Origin: Castanea sativa
Taxonomy: Eukaryota; Streptophyta; Magnoliopsida; Fagales; Fagaceae
Length of the DNA stretch: 64,000 nt
Assembly (NCBI RefSeq): GCF_040712315.1
Contig: NC_134013.1
Span: 15,721,001-15,785,000 of the forward strand
Reading direction: 5' to 3'
Shown here: positions 42,634 through 56,023 of the stretch, one piece after another
Layout: each line of letters begins with the position of its first letter
Position numbering within the stretch: the first letter of the stretch is position 1
The notes under the pieces: generated by a model
What the model was told of the DNA's origin: nothing
Database searches by the model: none
What the model saw: only the letters and a program-made list of their open reading frames with translations
Made by a program: the position numbers and the translations under genes

Positions 42634-45581
42634 CATCTCCTTCTTTCTTCAGTGCTCTCCTTCTTGTTTCTCTAGTGCTCGTCATCATTGCAAAAAAGGA
42701 TGAACATTTGGATGGATTGAAATGAAACTAATGAGGATATGGGTGGGTGGTGGTTACCAAAGATTAGAGCTTGAATCGGTGCTAATAGCGAGAGATTGGA
42801 AGAGATGAATAGTTGGCTTAAATTAGGGATTTTGATATTTTTGGTGTTTTGAATTTTTATTTTAAAACTTGATAAATTCTTACATTAAAATTTGACCCTT
42901 TTATTTTAATCCATATGTGATAATAACTCTTTGCCATGTGTCCACAATTTTATTAATAAAATAATTTGGTCCAAGTCAAATATCATATCATCACTTTGCT
43001 AGGCCACATAGGACATAAATTAACAGACATAGATAGAAAGATAAAAAGTAAAACATTTTGTAAAGTTTAGGGACAAAAAAGAAACTTTTGAAAATTTAGG
43101 GACGAAAAACAATCTTTAATGAAAGTTTAGGGATGAAACTGATATTTTACCATTTTTTTTATATCTTTATTGGCTTCTTGATTGGATTATAATACTTAGA
43201 AAGAAATTTCCCTTTGGAATTTCAATTTTATGCTATTTTGGTCCATGGTCAGCATGAACTGTCTAGCTGGTAAACCATGAAAGTACCACCCACGATTAAT
43301 TTCTACTATTAAGTGACACATCATCATGCTGATGTATTTTATTATTGCCAAATCAGCCTCAAAACTACATCATTTTAGTGATGACCAAGCGAAGAGCTGG
43401 AATGCATCAAAACTACATCTTTTCAAGCTAGAACTTAAAACAAAAAAACTTCTCCCTAAAAGACATAGTTTCAACCAAAATCATAAAACCTAAAAACAAA
43501 ACCTCATGAACAACTCAGGGACCCACAAACGACCAAACCTCACAAACCCAAGCCCCTCATCCTAGGTGGTGGCGGTGGCGGCGGTAGCGAAGGCTCCAAT
43601 GGCCTCGACACAGACCTCTATAGCTCTGATTGCATGTGTGGAACTTGCTGTAACTAACACCAGATGCAACATAATCGCCATCAGAGAGAGTGTGACAGCA
43701 TGGAAGGTGTCTTAGGATGAACTGCTCATCCTCAACCTTGACCCTGGGACCTCTCTTGCTTTTCCAATGCAGGAGGTCCGCAGTCTTCAACGAATCATGC
43801 TCAACGAAGAGAAGGTGCTGATTTATACTATTATTACTCTTTTAATTCTACTTCAATTTTATGTGTTAGCACATATGTCAATGATGTTAGGAACATATGT
43901 CAATATAGAATTAGCTAATCATTTGACAAAACGCATTTTACATGTAATTGGGTAGATCTAGGATGTGTTTAATACTTCAAGGAACAAGGTTTCAAGTTCA
44001 AGTGTTAAAGCCATGCAAATCTGTCCAAGAATCAAGTAAAGAAGTGCTGGATTTTAAAGCTCGACAAATAGAATCTATCGAGGTTTAAAAGCCAGCTTTA
44101 GCCTAATGCTCGACAGCTACTCGATAGATTAGCTATCTATCGAGATTTATAAAAATCAGATTTTCAGATCTGATTTCACTCTAATCAGTGTGTACATGTT
44201 TAGGTCTTCTTTTCTCACAACCCTAAACATATATAAAGATTATTTTAAGGGCTGAAAAAGGTTGCAGAGTTGCACGAGTGTAGAGCAAAGTGTTGTTCAT
44301 GCAAATTGTGACCGGAGATAAAATTTGCCCTAGTTTTTCTTTCTCTTGAAAAGGTTACTGCGTTTGTACGCCGTTGGGTTTTGTGACCAAGCAACTTCAT
44401 AATCTTCATCGTATTGATGAACTAAAGAACTTTTCAACCAACATCTTTCTCAAGTTGGTTATTAAGATGCATACTGGGATCCGCGCATCTTTTGGTTAGT
44501 CACGTACTGGGAGCCATGCAGAATAAGTCCAATTGTGTATTGGGGGTAAGGGTTCAACTGTAGGTTAGTATAAGGTACTGGGATTCCTTTACTTGTAATC
44601 GCTTGTTGTGATAATAGTGGATTCTCGAGAGTGGTGGCCTTAAAATCACTCAGTGGAGTTTCTGCTTTGGAAGTTTTCCCCATTCGTAAACAAATCACCG
44701 TATCAACTTTATTTTTCACTGCATATTAACTTAGTTGGTGATTTGTTTGTGCTTCCACGCGTTTTGCATATTAATTGGATTAATTAATAAACTTGACTAA
44801 TTAATCAATTAATTTATCACAATGGGTCAATACATTCTTGGCCTATCATTATGTATTGAAGTCCTTATTTTTTGTTGTTGCTTTTTTGTTTAATTAGCTA
44901 AATGCATTTATCCATCACTTTGCAGGGGTTCAAAGAATCACTACATTGTATGATTTGGAAGTAACAATCTGTAAGAATGAGAGTGTAGATAACTTTGAAA
45001 ATCTTGAATTGGGGCTACACCCACTTGTCTTGCACTATTTTTCACCCAAATTTGATGCCACATGTGCAATCGGAGCTATGGAGATCTGGGCGTCGTCGTC
45101 GAGGCCACTGGAGCCTTTGCTGCTGCTGCCTAGGATGAGAGGTTTGGGTTCATGAGGTTTGTCCATTTGTAAGTCTTTGAGTAGCCTTACAAGCTACTCA
45201 TAAAAAGTCCATTAACCCTCTCTAATCAGTCCCTCCTCCCTTTTAAGTGAGAAACTATCTTGTATAACCCCTTACAACATATGGAAAGCACTACTATCTA
45301 ACGATCACACAAGATAATTTTTCCCTCAAACAACAAACCCATTGAACACCAAGAATCCGAGGGATAACAATTTTCTATCAAACATGTGTTAGGTTGTGAG
45401 TCCTATTAAGTTTTAACAAGAATGGAAATTAAAGTGTAGAATGATAAATTTTAATTTTAGGAATTTTTATCTTAACTTTTTTTCTAGAAGAATTTTTATC
45501 TTAACTTAAAGAATAAGAAATAGGAAAAAAAATTTAAAATCTACTGCAGAATAAAAATAAAAAAAAACAATGCAAAGAATG
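42634..45581. other. Non-coding mosaic with dispersed and inverted repeats
   Basis: No full gene is supported. The segment 43161-43258 repeats 9472-9575. A stretch at about 43534-43650 is inverted relative to 45050-45172: both contain GAGCTAT, GTCGAGGCCA and TGGAGCCTT in order and end in CCTAGGATGAG. At about 43970-44850 the sequence has an LTR-like look, with TATA-like CATATATAAAG near 44227 and an end near CTTGGCCTATCA, but no partner was found. The minus-strand frame 43557-43790 is unidentified. Confidence 0.4.
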
Positions 45582-45584
45582 TAA

Positions 45585-46928
45585 GAGCATTCACATTGGG
45601 AATGCTATATGCCATATATTGGTTCAATTTAGCATAAAAGCCCAAAACAACATCTGCATCCAAACTTCTAAAAAGCTACTATTGTAAAAATATTTGGAAT
45701 TATGCTACAGTGCGATTCTAAATGTAGAATCGCACTGTAGCACAATTGTAAAACAAAATATAGTATTTTATTCAAAATATCAGGTTTTCTCTCTCCATTT
45801 ACACGACACGATCTCTGATCTCTCTCTCTCCATCGTTAAAGCTTCAACAGTCTCTCATTTCTCTCTCCATCGCTGAAGCTTCACCAAGCCTCTCACCCTT
45901 TCCTTAGCTGAATCTTCACACGGCCTCTCTCTCATCTCTCATTGAACTGTATCTCAACCGATTCACCCTTACCCATCTCCATCGCTGAAGCTTCAAATGG
46001 CCTCTCTCTCATCTCTCATCGCACTGTAGCTCAACCAATTCACCCTCCCCCTCTCTTGTCCCTCTCTGTGTGGATCGATGCCTATGCGTTGGTGTATCTC
46101 AAAGAATACGACGTGGGTCAGGTGGTGCGGTGGTGTGGGTCTACTAACGTGGGCAGGTGGTGCGGCAACGTCGAGAACAAACTTGGCGGCGCGCATCAAC
46201 AGCGCCTTCTCGATGATCTTCAGGCTCAAATCTTCGTTCACTGCTTCGTCTTCGTCATCATCATCGTCGCTACTCGGTACCAAGAAGGAATTCGACGGCT
46301 TGGCAGAGTCGCTGGGTTCTGCTTCGTCTTCTTCTTCGAGATCGAGTTTCACTTTTCATTTCTCTCTCCTCCCTATGCTCGATGATAATCAGTACCTAAT
46401 GTTCAGACGATAGCAATTGTAGAAAGAATGAACGAATTTAGACTGGGTTTAGGGTTTAGGTTCGCGAAAAGTTTTAATTTTTTTTTATGAATATTTGAGA
46501 TTAACGGCTCTGATTTGATTTCACTGTGCTGCTTGCTTTGTTCTAAGCATCACATTCCTTGTCGTGGTTTGTTCTAAGCTTCACACTCTAATTTGATTTC
46601 ACTATGCTGCTTGCTGTGTTGATGATGGTTAGGTTTGAGATTTTGTGCTGGGGGTTTGTTTGGAGTTTGGGATGAGTTTCTGTATTGGGAATTTTGGGTA
46701 TGGGTTTTAGGTGGTGATGACTGATGAGTAGTTGAGTTGGAGAGGAAGAGAAAAATGAGATTGAGAGGAAAAAAAAAATTTATTGTATAGATCTATTATT
46801 TTAATATGTTGTATAGGAAAATAAAAGGTGGAATTTTAGGTGTTGTAAAATAGTATGGTATAATTGATAGAGTAGTTTTTTTGTGATGGTAAAATAGAAT
46901 GGGATAACATTTTCCGATGTGAATGCTC
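45585..46928. mobile_element. PIF/Harbinger-like TIR element carrying a gene fragment
   Basis: Both ends start GAGCATTCACAT(T/C)GG when read inward, and similarity continues weakly for about 25 bp. The 3-bp sequence TAA flanks each side (45582-45584 and 46929-46931). TWA duplications suit PIF/Harbinger-type non-autonomous elements. The 1344-bp interior has no transposase but holds a minus-strand acidic reading frame, listed separately. Confidence 0.72.
45993..46352 (-). pseudogene. Acidic N-terminal fragment of an unidentified plant protein, captured
   Basis: A 119-codon minus-strand frame starts MKLDLEEEDEAEPSDSAKPS and continues with an aspartate-rich run and NEDLSLKIIEKALLMRAAK, which reads like a genuine first exon. 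After that it becomes compositionally different (VLDVAAPPAHVSRPTPPHHL). GC content and codon pattern differ from the surrounding AT-rich DNA. It lies inside the TIR element, suggesting transduplication. I do not recognise the parent gene. It could instead be a chance frame. Confidence 0.45.
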
Positions 46929-47177
46929 TAAAAAGCATTTTAGCATCTGACTCACTAATAGAAATATTGGTAGCAGGTACAGAGTTGACTTTTATAAGAA
47001 ATGGTGCCCAAAAAAGAAAATGGAATAATGTCGATTTTTTAAACCCCACAACATTGACATTATTCGATTTATTTTTAAACCCCAAAAAAGAAATCGAATA
47101 ATGTCGATTTTTTTTAAATGAAAGCTAGCGCACGTTCTTACACATCTTCCTTCTAAAAGTCAACAGGTTATCTAAAC

Positions 47178-48378
<1,201 letters not shown>

Positions 48379-48498
48379 ATCTAAACCCAACTAACATCCA
48401 CGACAGTTTCAGGAAAAAAAAACAAAACAAAACAAAAACGTCCACGATAGACTTTTTACCTCTTGTAGAAAAAGGGATTTGGTTGTCCCACAAGTGAA

Positions 48499-49747
48499 TA
48501 GGGGTGGCAATTCGTGTTCACGTGCCGGGTTCGTGTCGGGTTAAGCTGTAAGTATTATGTTATATGGGTCAACACGAACCCGGCCTGTTTAGTAAATGGG
48601 TCAGGACTCCTCAATCCTAACACGACCTGTTTATTAAACGGGTAACCCAACACGACACGTTTAACCCATTTAATTAGTAGGTCATATTAAGGTCGACAAA
48701 AATAACCTGTTAACAACCTGTTTGATTATGACCCGTTTGATTATGACCCAAACAACCTGTTTAATTAAACCTAAAGTGAATAACCTGTTATCAACTCTCA
48801 TATATCTAAATTTATAATTCAACCATAAATCAAGTAATAAAAATTCATATAATAACAAAAGCAAATAATTCTTTCATTCCTTCAAAATAAAATTACTAGT
48901 CCAAAAGGTTCCACCCTCCATACTATCAAATTCAATAAAATTACTAGATTTTCTGCATAGTGTCTGTTTTTCTGCACAGTGTCTATTTTCTGCACAGTGG
49001 TGTTTCTGTAGTGTTATTTTATGCCGTGTCTGTTTTTATGCACAGTGATGTTTTCTGCTCAGTGTTATTTTTCTGCAATGTAGTTTTCCTGCTGTGTTGT
49101 TTTCTGCAGTATTTGTTTTTCTGCAGAATAGGGTTTGGTTTTCCCCTATTTTGATGTGACATATATACCTTGCTAGTGGATTCGGTGATTGAAAGCTGAA
49201 GAAAAAGAATAGAGTGCAGCCACGATTTTGAAGAGAAGAGAAATTAGAGGGGTCGGCTAGGGATTTGAGGGGAAGAGAGAGTAGAAGGTTGAGAGACATG
49301 GGAAGGCTTTGATTTTATAGTGTAGAATCAATCTATAGATCTGTATCCGTAGTGTGGTGTAAATGAAAGAGGGGCGATTAGAGCTTTGAGGAGAAGAACA
49401 AGAGTTAGAGACAGAGTAAGGATTGATGACGAAAACGAAGAGACACGAGGTTAAGATTGAGATTGAGATTGAGATTTGAAAGAGGCGTGAGGTTTGGTTC
49501 TGAGGGGAAGACCAAATATCTAAGCTTATATACCTAGGTTATAAGGGTAAAATGGTAAAATAACTTTTATAACCTAATCGGATCAAACGGGTTAAATATG
49601 TTGAACACGAACACGACCCATTTAATAAACGGGTCAGCAGTGTCAACCCGAATATGACCCAAGCCCGTTCAACCTCAACCCATGACCTGTTTATAAACGG
49701 GCTAGTCGTGTCAGGTTCGCGGGTCGTGTCGGATTTTGCCACCCCTA
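48499..49747. mobile_element. hAT-type non-autonomous element B
   Basis: TIRs TAGGGGTGGCAA and TTGCCACCCCTA bound 1249 bp, with perfect 8-bp duplications CAAGTGAA at 48491-48498 and 49748-49755. Subterminal motifs (CGGGTTCGTGTCGGGTT, AACACGACC) are related to those of element A, so the two are members of one family inserted about 120 bp apart. No transposase. A short C/T-rich stretch with repeated CTGCACAGTGT at 48955-49120 forms diverged internal repeats. Confidence 0.88.
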
Positions 49748-49755
49748 CAAGTGAA

Positions 49756-50457
49756 CCACCCCATAAAATAAAAATAAAAATAAAAATGAAGCACCCTAAC
49801 ATTACCATTTTTTAATTATAAATTTGATAGTTACATAATAAAAAAAATTAAAAATAAATTTAAACTTTAGAGGTCAAGTTGAAACTTCAAAAAAAATATG
49901 TCAAAAGTTTTTTGTTATGTAAAAAAAAAAAATTTCAAAAGTTAGAAACATGTGTATCAATTAAGTTATGAAACTATTGTCTTGAGATTAGAAATTTGAA
50001 AATAAAAAAAAAATAAAAAATAAAAAACACACACACAAAAGAAATGGTACGAAATTTTAAGAGCATGTTTGGTATTTAAACAATAGTACGCATATTTCCA
50101 CAACACTTTTCACTCACATGTATTTTCATAACTCTTAAATAACGTTACTAGAAATCTCTTACCAAACGAGTCCTAACACACTCAAAATTAATGACAATAG
50201 CAAGTTTTTTTTAATCATTAGGCTGATGTATAAATTTTTTTTTTTTTTTCAGAAACAAACCGATGTACTAATTGAGTTAAATAAAACTCACATGATCGTT
50301 ATAAAAATACAAGTAACTTAAACATAAACCTATATAGTTTATTTGAGAACAAATTTTCTGGGTTTTTTTTTTTTGGCTAAAAATAACTTAAAGTATACTT
50401 ATCATCGGAGAAAAAAATTAAAAACTAACATAACACAGTGTATAAATAATGGAATAC
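49756..50457. other. AT-rich spacer, expected position of a missing PHT1 intron/exon 2
   Basis: No coding sequence is recognised. Being directly downstream of the PHT1 exon 1 donor, it should be intron followed by exon 2, but no exon 2 appears before the 45-50 kb transposons. Confidence 0.5.
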
Positions 50458-51087
50458 CTGGCAGTTTCGGGCTTCATTATTCGCCAATAAAATGTTAACC
50501 CAGCTGGAATTGCACCAAGCATTAGTATTAACCTCCATGTGATATCTACCTCATCGGCGTCTGGTCTTTTGGCAACACAATGGACAAGCGATTAAATATT
50601 TTGCACACCACCATTGTCACCGTCGAAGAAGCTAAAATCCCAAAGCCTTGCATTGAGAACACGGCTGCTATAAAAGCACCACGTGTTCTCTTGTTAGCGA
50701 ACTCCGACATAATCATAGCAGACAATGGATAGTCCCCACCAATCCCGATGCCCAAAAAGAACCTAAACAACCCCAAACTCACTAAGACACAGCTCTTTGT
50801 AGAGCACGCAGAGAAGCCACATCCAAAGGAGCTCAGCACCATGATGATCAATGCAAACCCATACACACGGCGCTTACCAATTTGATCACCGAGCCTACCG
50901 AACACCACTTGACCAATCGCGGTACCCAAAAGAGCGATAGCCACCATGGTTGACACTTCAAAAGGTGGGATCTTGTACTCTTTGGACACATTATCGTAGT
51001 AAACCCTAGCAATCAATCTCATATCGGAGGGATACAGAAAAGGTCGTATGAATCAGTGAAGAGGCCCATGCCAGCTACAACGATGGC
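50458..51087 (-). pseudogene. PHT1-family phosphate transporter, N-terminal exon (copy B)
   Basis: The minus strand holds AIVVAGMGLFTDSYDLFCIPP from 51087, then ARVYYDNVSKEY, EVSTMVAIALLGTAIGQVVF, GRLGDQIGKRRVYG and the Pht1 signature GGDYPLSAMIMSE, up to [15 protein letters not shown] and RIMKPETAR. It ends in a consensus donor (CAG then GTATTC) at 50458/50457. One base is missing near 51022 and another frame change occurs near 50560, so it is not translatable throughout. The first residues (normally about 20, MALKVLSALD-like) are absent: a TTCTAG acceptor-like site precedes 51087 and an LTR-like sequence follows upstream. No matching exon 2 lies downstream within 36 kb. Relatives are proton-coupled phosphate importers. 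Confidence 0.88.
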
Positions 51088-51149
51088 CTAGAAGAGAAAG
51101 AAGTTGAAATTCTTTGGCTGAGTGTAGAAGGCAAAAAATTATCAAACCA

Positions 51150-52066
51150 ATTACAAAATGCCACATCAAAAATTTAGTGACAAATTCTAGATTAATATGT
51201 CATTAAATTAACTTAATCAAATGATGACATGTGTCATCCAAATTAATATTACATTGGCTTATTGAAATTTGCCACGTGTCACTGGGCCCACAAGATAAAG
51301 ATAAATCCACTATTCAAAGTTTGTGGATAATTATTTTTATTAAAATAAATAAAATAAAATAAAGATAAACTTTCTATTCAAAATTAATGGATAATTATCT
51401 TTATTAAATAAAATAAATTAAATAGAGATAATTATTTATCTTTGTTGATTATTATCTTTATCAACATGTGATATTTATCAAAATAGATAAATATAAATAA
51501 TTATCTCTAAGCAAAATTTGGACCAATCAAGAGTCTATTACATATTTTCAAGCATATCAATTCAAAGGGAAACTTATCCTCTGAAATCACTATAAATAGA
51601 GGACATCCCTTCTGGGAGTTTCTCTAAGACGTCAAAACTCTGGAGAAATTCTGCTTCAAGAACATATGAAGAACATTTAAATAAGTTCTTTGAAGCTACA
51701 AAAAGCCTCCATAAACTTCAACAAACCCCAAATCTTTGAAGCTCAACGGATCAAGCCTCACTCGAAGAACTTCAACCTAAAAGCCTTCACATTTAAAGAC
51801 TTAAAGAACGATAAATCTCTAATAAGCTCAAAGCTAGAGATTTGCTGTGGGGACCATTCAATCCATCTTCCAACTAAAGTCAAGAAGATTCCTTATTCGA
51901 GTCAAGTTTAATGAAGATAGAATCAGAGGATATTTTTTTGTAAAAGAACTGCAATAAAGATTGTACTCATTATTCATTAATACAAATTTACATTTGCAAA
52001 CCATATTTCTTTTCAATTGTTTGATTTTTTGCAATTGGGAAATTTTGTGTTTACACTAAGGTCTAT
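51150..52066. repeat. LTR-like sequence upstream of PHT1 copy B
   Basis: The stretch has features of a plant LTR: a TATA box (CACTATAAATAGAGG near 51588), a gene-free leader, and a terminal AATTGGGAAATTTTGTG followed by TTTACA near 52060. No second copy, and no certain boundaries or target duplication, were found. It sits where the 5' end of PHT1 copy B should be and may have replaced it. Confidence 0.45.
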
Positions 52067-52136
52067 ATATATGGTACCAAGTAGTTTCCTTGATGGTCTA
52101 TATATATGGTACCAAGTAGTTTCCTTGATGGTGGCC
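52067..52136. repeat. 34-bp tandem duplication
   Basis: GGTCTATATATATGGTACC followed by AAGTAGTTTCCTTGAT occurs twice in direct succession. The second half of the unit is shared with sequence upstream of PHT1 copy C (about 14307). Confidence 0.9.
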
Positions 52137-53440
52137 AAAGAGTGGACTTGACCATTTGTGTCCATGATTAATTCCAAAGAATATCCGGATTGAACCTTTG
52201 AACTTCAGATCCTTTCCGTATTGATAGCTGTATTATTACTATAATTTAAGTGTGAAAAGGGTACAACTTGGCCCAAAAAATTAGGTTTGATAAGTCATAA
52301 GGGTACAAAGATGGTACTGGGACCTATTCTAACTCACCTTTGGTGTATAGTTTTCGGGTTTCAGTTTTCATTTTTGGATGGTTTGGACTTTCGGAGAATG
52401 ATGAGTTGACTGGGTTAAGCTTAGGTCCACTGCACTAAATGCTATAATGCACTAGATCTAGGTGGTATCTGAATTAACATTGAAGCTAGTTTCAGGCTTT
52501 AACCATTTCAGCATCTATCTTTCATTCTTTTCTTTTCTTTATTTTTATATTAATACTAAATTATATTCTTATCTTTAAAATTTAGATTGTTTTCATTTTG
52601 GTTCCACAAGTTTGAGATTTTTCAATTTGATCATCCAAATTTGATTATGTTTTCAAAATAATCATTTCATCCATATCCTCAACTAATACAACTACTAAGA
52701 GACTAACAAACCAATAAAAATGTCTAAATGAGACGGTCAAAATGGCCTTCTACCACTGTTCATGAAAATATATATGAATATACTATTGTTTTGGAAATAT
52801 GTAGGAATCTACCACTTTTTTGGTACTTGAGTTTGGGGAAATCGAATTCTAAATGGTACTCAAATTCGATGAACTCAAGTTCTTTGAAAAAGTAGCCTTC
52901 AAAATAGCCGAAATGTTTTTGAAGAAACTCGAGCTCCATGAACTCGAGTATCAAAAAAATGATAGATTGCTACTTATTTCCGAAACTGTGGTAGATTTTC
53001 ATATATTTCGCCTAAAGGTCATATAGTGTCATTTTCGCCTAAATGAGACACCACTTCTTTTACAACCTGTTGAGATTGGCAACTGATAATTTTTGACTGG
53101 TAGACAATCATTTCACATGCACTTATCAATAATATTACTTTTATTTTTAACTATTTTACAACTAATTACCTCAACAAGTTGTGGAATAAATTATATCACT
53201 AGACATAAATAACGTTTTTTTATTTACAAGAATACAAGAATGTTTAGTTTTCAGTATGGACCAATTTATCAAAATTACAAATAGTTTATAAGAATATGAT
53301 TATTTAAGGCTAAACAGGGGTGATTGGTTCAGTGCAATTAGTTTTGAGGGCATTTTTTACACCATCGAGACAGTTGATTTTGTCATAGTTGGCACCCAAT
53401 ACCGATACGTTGGAAGACCAAATTGACCCAATTTTACTTC
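52137..53440. other. Non-coding, with an inverted repeat
   Basis: At about 52745-53030 the sequence is roughly palindromic: CTACCACTGTTCATGAAAATATAT on one side and inverse sequence with CTGTGGTAGATTTTCATATAT on the other. AACTCGAG-like motifs lie between. It could be a MITE, but no target duplication was determined. The reading frame at 52760-52954 is produced by this structure and is not supported as a gene. Confidence 0.5.
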
Positions 53441-54176
53441 TGTTGGGTTTATATCAACAATTTATTTTTGTGATAAAACAAAAGGAACAATACACAGATC
53501 TAAGAATAAGCAATAACACAAATAGATGTACAAAATAACAGTAATAAACAAATAATGAATATATATATATATATAAAAAGAAATTTGCAAATAATTAAAA
53601 ACTCACAGACCAAATGCGTAAAAGATGAACAATTCAGATCAAGTCTTGTGTTTGACACAATCTCCTTAAAGCAGATTTTGCCCCTCACACAATCATTGTG
53701 GTGCTTTGAGACTCACGGACGTCTGCCTCCTATGATAAAATGATCTACAATACGAAAACGAAGCACACAAGGTAGTGCTCTGTGAACTACTCAATGTCTC
53801 TTGCTCTCTCTTTGACACAATATGAAATGTACAAAAAAATCTCACTTGGAGAGTTTTTTCTAAAAAATAGTTTTTATGAATGATGAACTATGTAAAATTA
53901 TACGTTACTGAACAAGTACTCTGTTTTAGTAATAACTACTGTGCACAGACTAACTGACTCAAAAATTAAAATAATAAAATATTATCATTTGGACGAATAG
54001 GCCCAATCCACATATGCCAAAAGTCCAACCCAATGTCTAACTCATGAGCATATAAACTCATATATTATCTATTTCCTTTCCTATATGGGACTCAAGATTT
54101 TTACCACTTTTAATAGCATCTTCAAATGAACATAGAAATATCAATTTCTTATTCATTCCATGCTATTTTTCCAACA
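53441..54176 (-). repeat. 3' LTR of the copia-type element
   Basis: 736 bp, matching 58566-59299 with modest divergence (for example in the TA repeat and single substitutions). Confidence 0.92.
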
Positions 54177-55483
54177 ATCTCCCACATGAATAGAAATCAA
54201 TAAACACAATGCAAACGATGATGCAAACACAAAGAGAGTAGAAGAAAAGTTACAGTATCAGAAGAAGTAGCTTGTGGCTTTAGACTTTCCTTTGTGAAAT
54301 ACTATCAGATATACTAGCTAACCAGTAAACATGATGTCTTGAACTGTTCAGCCGTTTGTGTATACCAAGACAATAGAATTCACACAGCTCCTTTTCAGAC
54401 ATATTTCGTTCTTATAGTTGTGTTCATTTCGGCCCTGAACGTATCCTGGTAAATTCATGAAGTGCTTTAGAGAATTCAGCCTTGAAACTCTCATGGAAGC
54501 GACCCACTTCACACTCATATAGGTGATTTTTATTAAGAGTATCCTGCTATACCCCACTTGGAATTCCAAGATATAAGAATCATTAAAAGCAAAGTTTACC
54601 CTAAACATCGCTTACAGGCATCACTATTTCATCATAGGAATGGGTGGGAGATGTTATCTCCATAGTGATAATAATTAGTCTCCACAATTTTGTTGTCCCT
54701 TTGAACACCTAGATCTTGGGATCTTCAATCAACTAGGTGGGGTTACTATCATGGAAACTTTAGGTTATAGGCTTTAACCCCATTCCCCTCGATGAGTAGT
54801 TTACTTGCTCTCCACTCAAACAACTAATTACGGATCCGTTTTGTAATTTGGAACAACTTCCAATTGAGAGCAACTACCTCATGGTAATATGTCTTTAACA
54901 AATATGTCAAGACCTACCATAACTATGTGTACTACCAATACACTTAATTGGTAATTACACATTTAGAAAAAAGGTAGCATATTTCTCATGTCATTGTTTT
55001 GTTTCTCAATCAAAATTTCTTTAAATAAGCCACCTTCTTTTTAAGAAGACACCCCCACATTTAAATAATTTTAAAAAGGTTATTTGATCTTTCCATAATC
55101 CATAGTGTCTTACACAATTTCTTTGAGGTTAGAGAGTATAATATTAGCAAAGGAACACTTCCTTTTAATATATCCAACATCTTTCACACGTGGGACTGTT
55201 TTCCCTTTAATGCCTCACTTTGACACTGAATAATTTCACGTGGCTTAAGCATATTAAAAATCTTACAAGTCTATCCGGTCAATGTCTAGGCCATGTGAAC
55301 TCCTTTTCCTATGTAATATGTCAAGCTACTTTCTCTAAAAAGCAGACAAGAAGAAAGTTGAAAGAGTCTTATACACAAATATAGAGAAGCCAAAAGGTAA
55401 TAAAGTAGTCTAGATATTTATATCAACACATATATAAGTCGACTTTACAATACATGGTACGTAAACTACTAACTACAAGCTGG

Positions 55484-55529
<46 letters not shown>

Positions 55530-55612
55530 ATATAAGTCATCTATATATTACACAACTACAATATTACACTTAAATTATTATAAACTAAATCCACACTTGC
55601 AATAATCCAGAT
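54177..55612. other. Non-coding 3' internal region of the copia-type element
   Basis: About 1.4 kb where pol would be expected holds no recognisable domain. It includes an (AT)n tract at about 55490-55527. Confidence 0.6.
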
Positions 55613-56018
55613 TCACTCTATATTAATTTTGAACAGCCTAGTGCTCATATAACCCTTTCCCACGTACATGCCATTCTTTGTTAGTACAAACTTATCAGAT
55701 TCAATGACCAATTTAAAATCATTCTTACTCAAAAGTGAGCAAGAAACAAGATTCTTACGAATATCTGGCACATGCAGCACATCATTTAAAGTAAATTTCT
55801 TACCTGAAGTCATCTTCAATATTACCTTTCCTTTTCCTACAACCTTAGAGGTTGAGGAATTCCCCATGAATATTTCTTCTCCATTGTCCACAAGATAGTA
55901 TGAAGAAAATAAATTCTAATTTATACATACATGGCGAGTAGAACTAGTGTCCATCCACCATTCCTTGGTATCTCCTCCTACCAATTTCACTTCAGAAGTC
56001 ACTGCAGAAAGGTCTATA
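55613..56018 (-). pseudogene. Copia protease and GAG-pre-integrase region
   Basis: On the minus strand WWMDTSSTRHVC near 55950 corresponds to the copia protease active site, but the usual D-S/T-G reads D-T-S. An open frame from 55891 follows (EEIFMGNSSTSKVVGKGKV, LNDVLHVPDIRKNLVSCSLL, ending at 55613). This matches the protease C-terminus and GAG-pre-integrase domain. The active-site substitution argues against activity. Confidence 0.78.
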
Positions 56019-56023
56019 TCATT

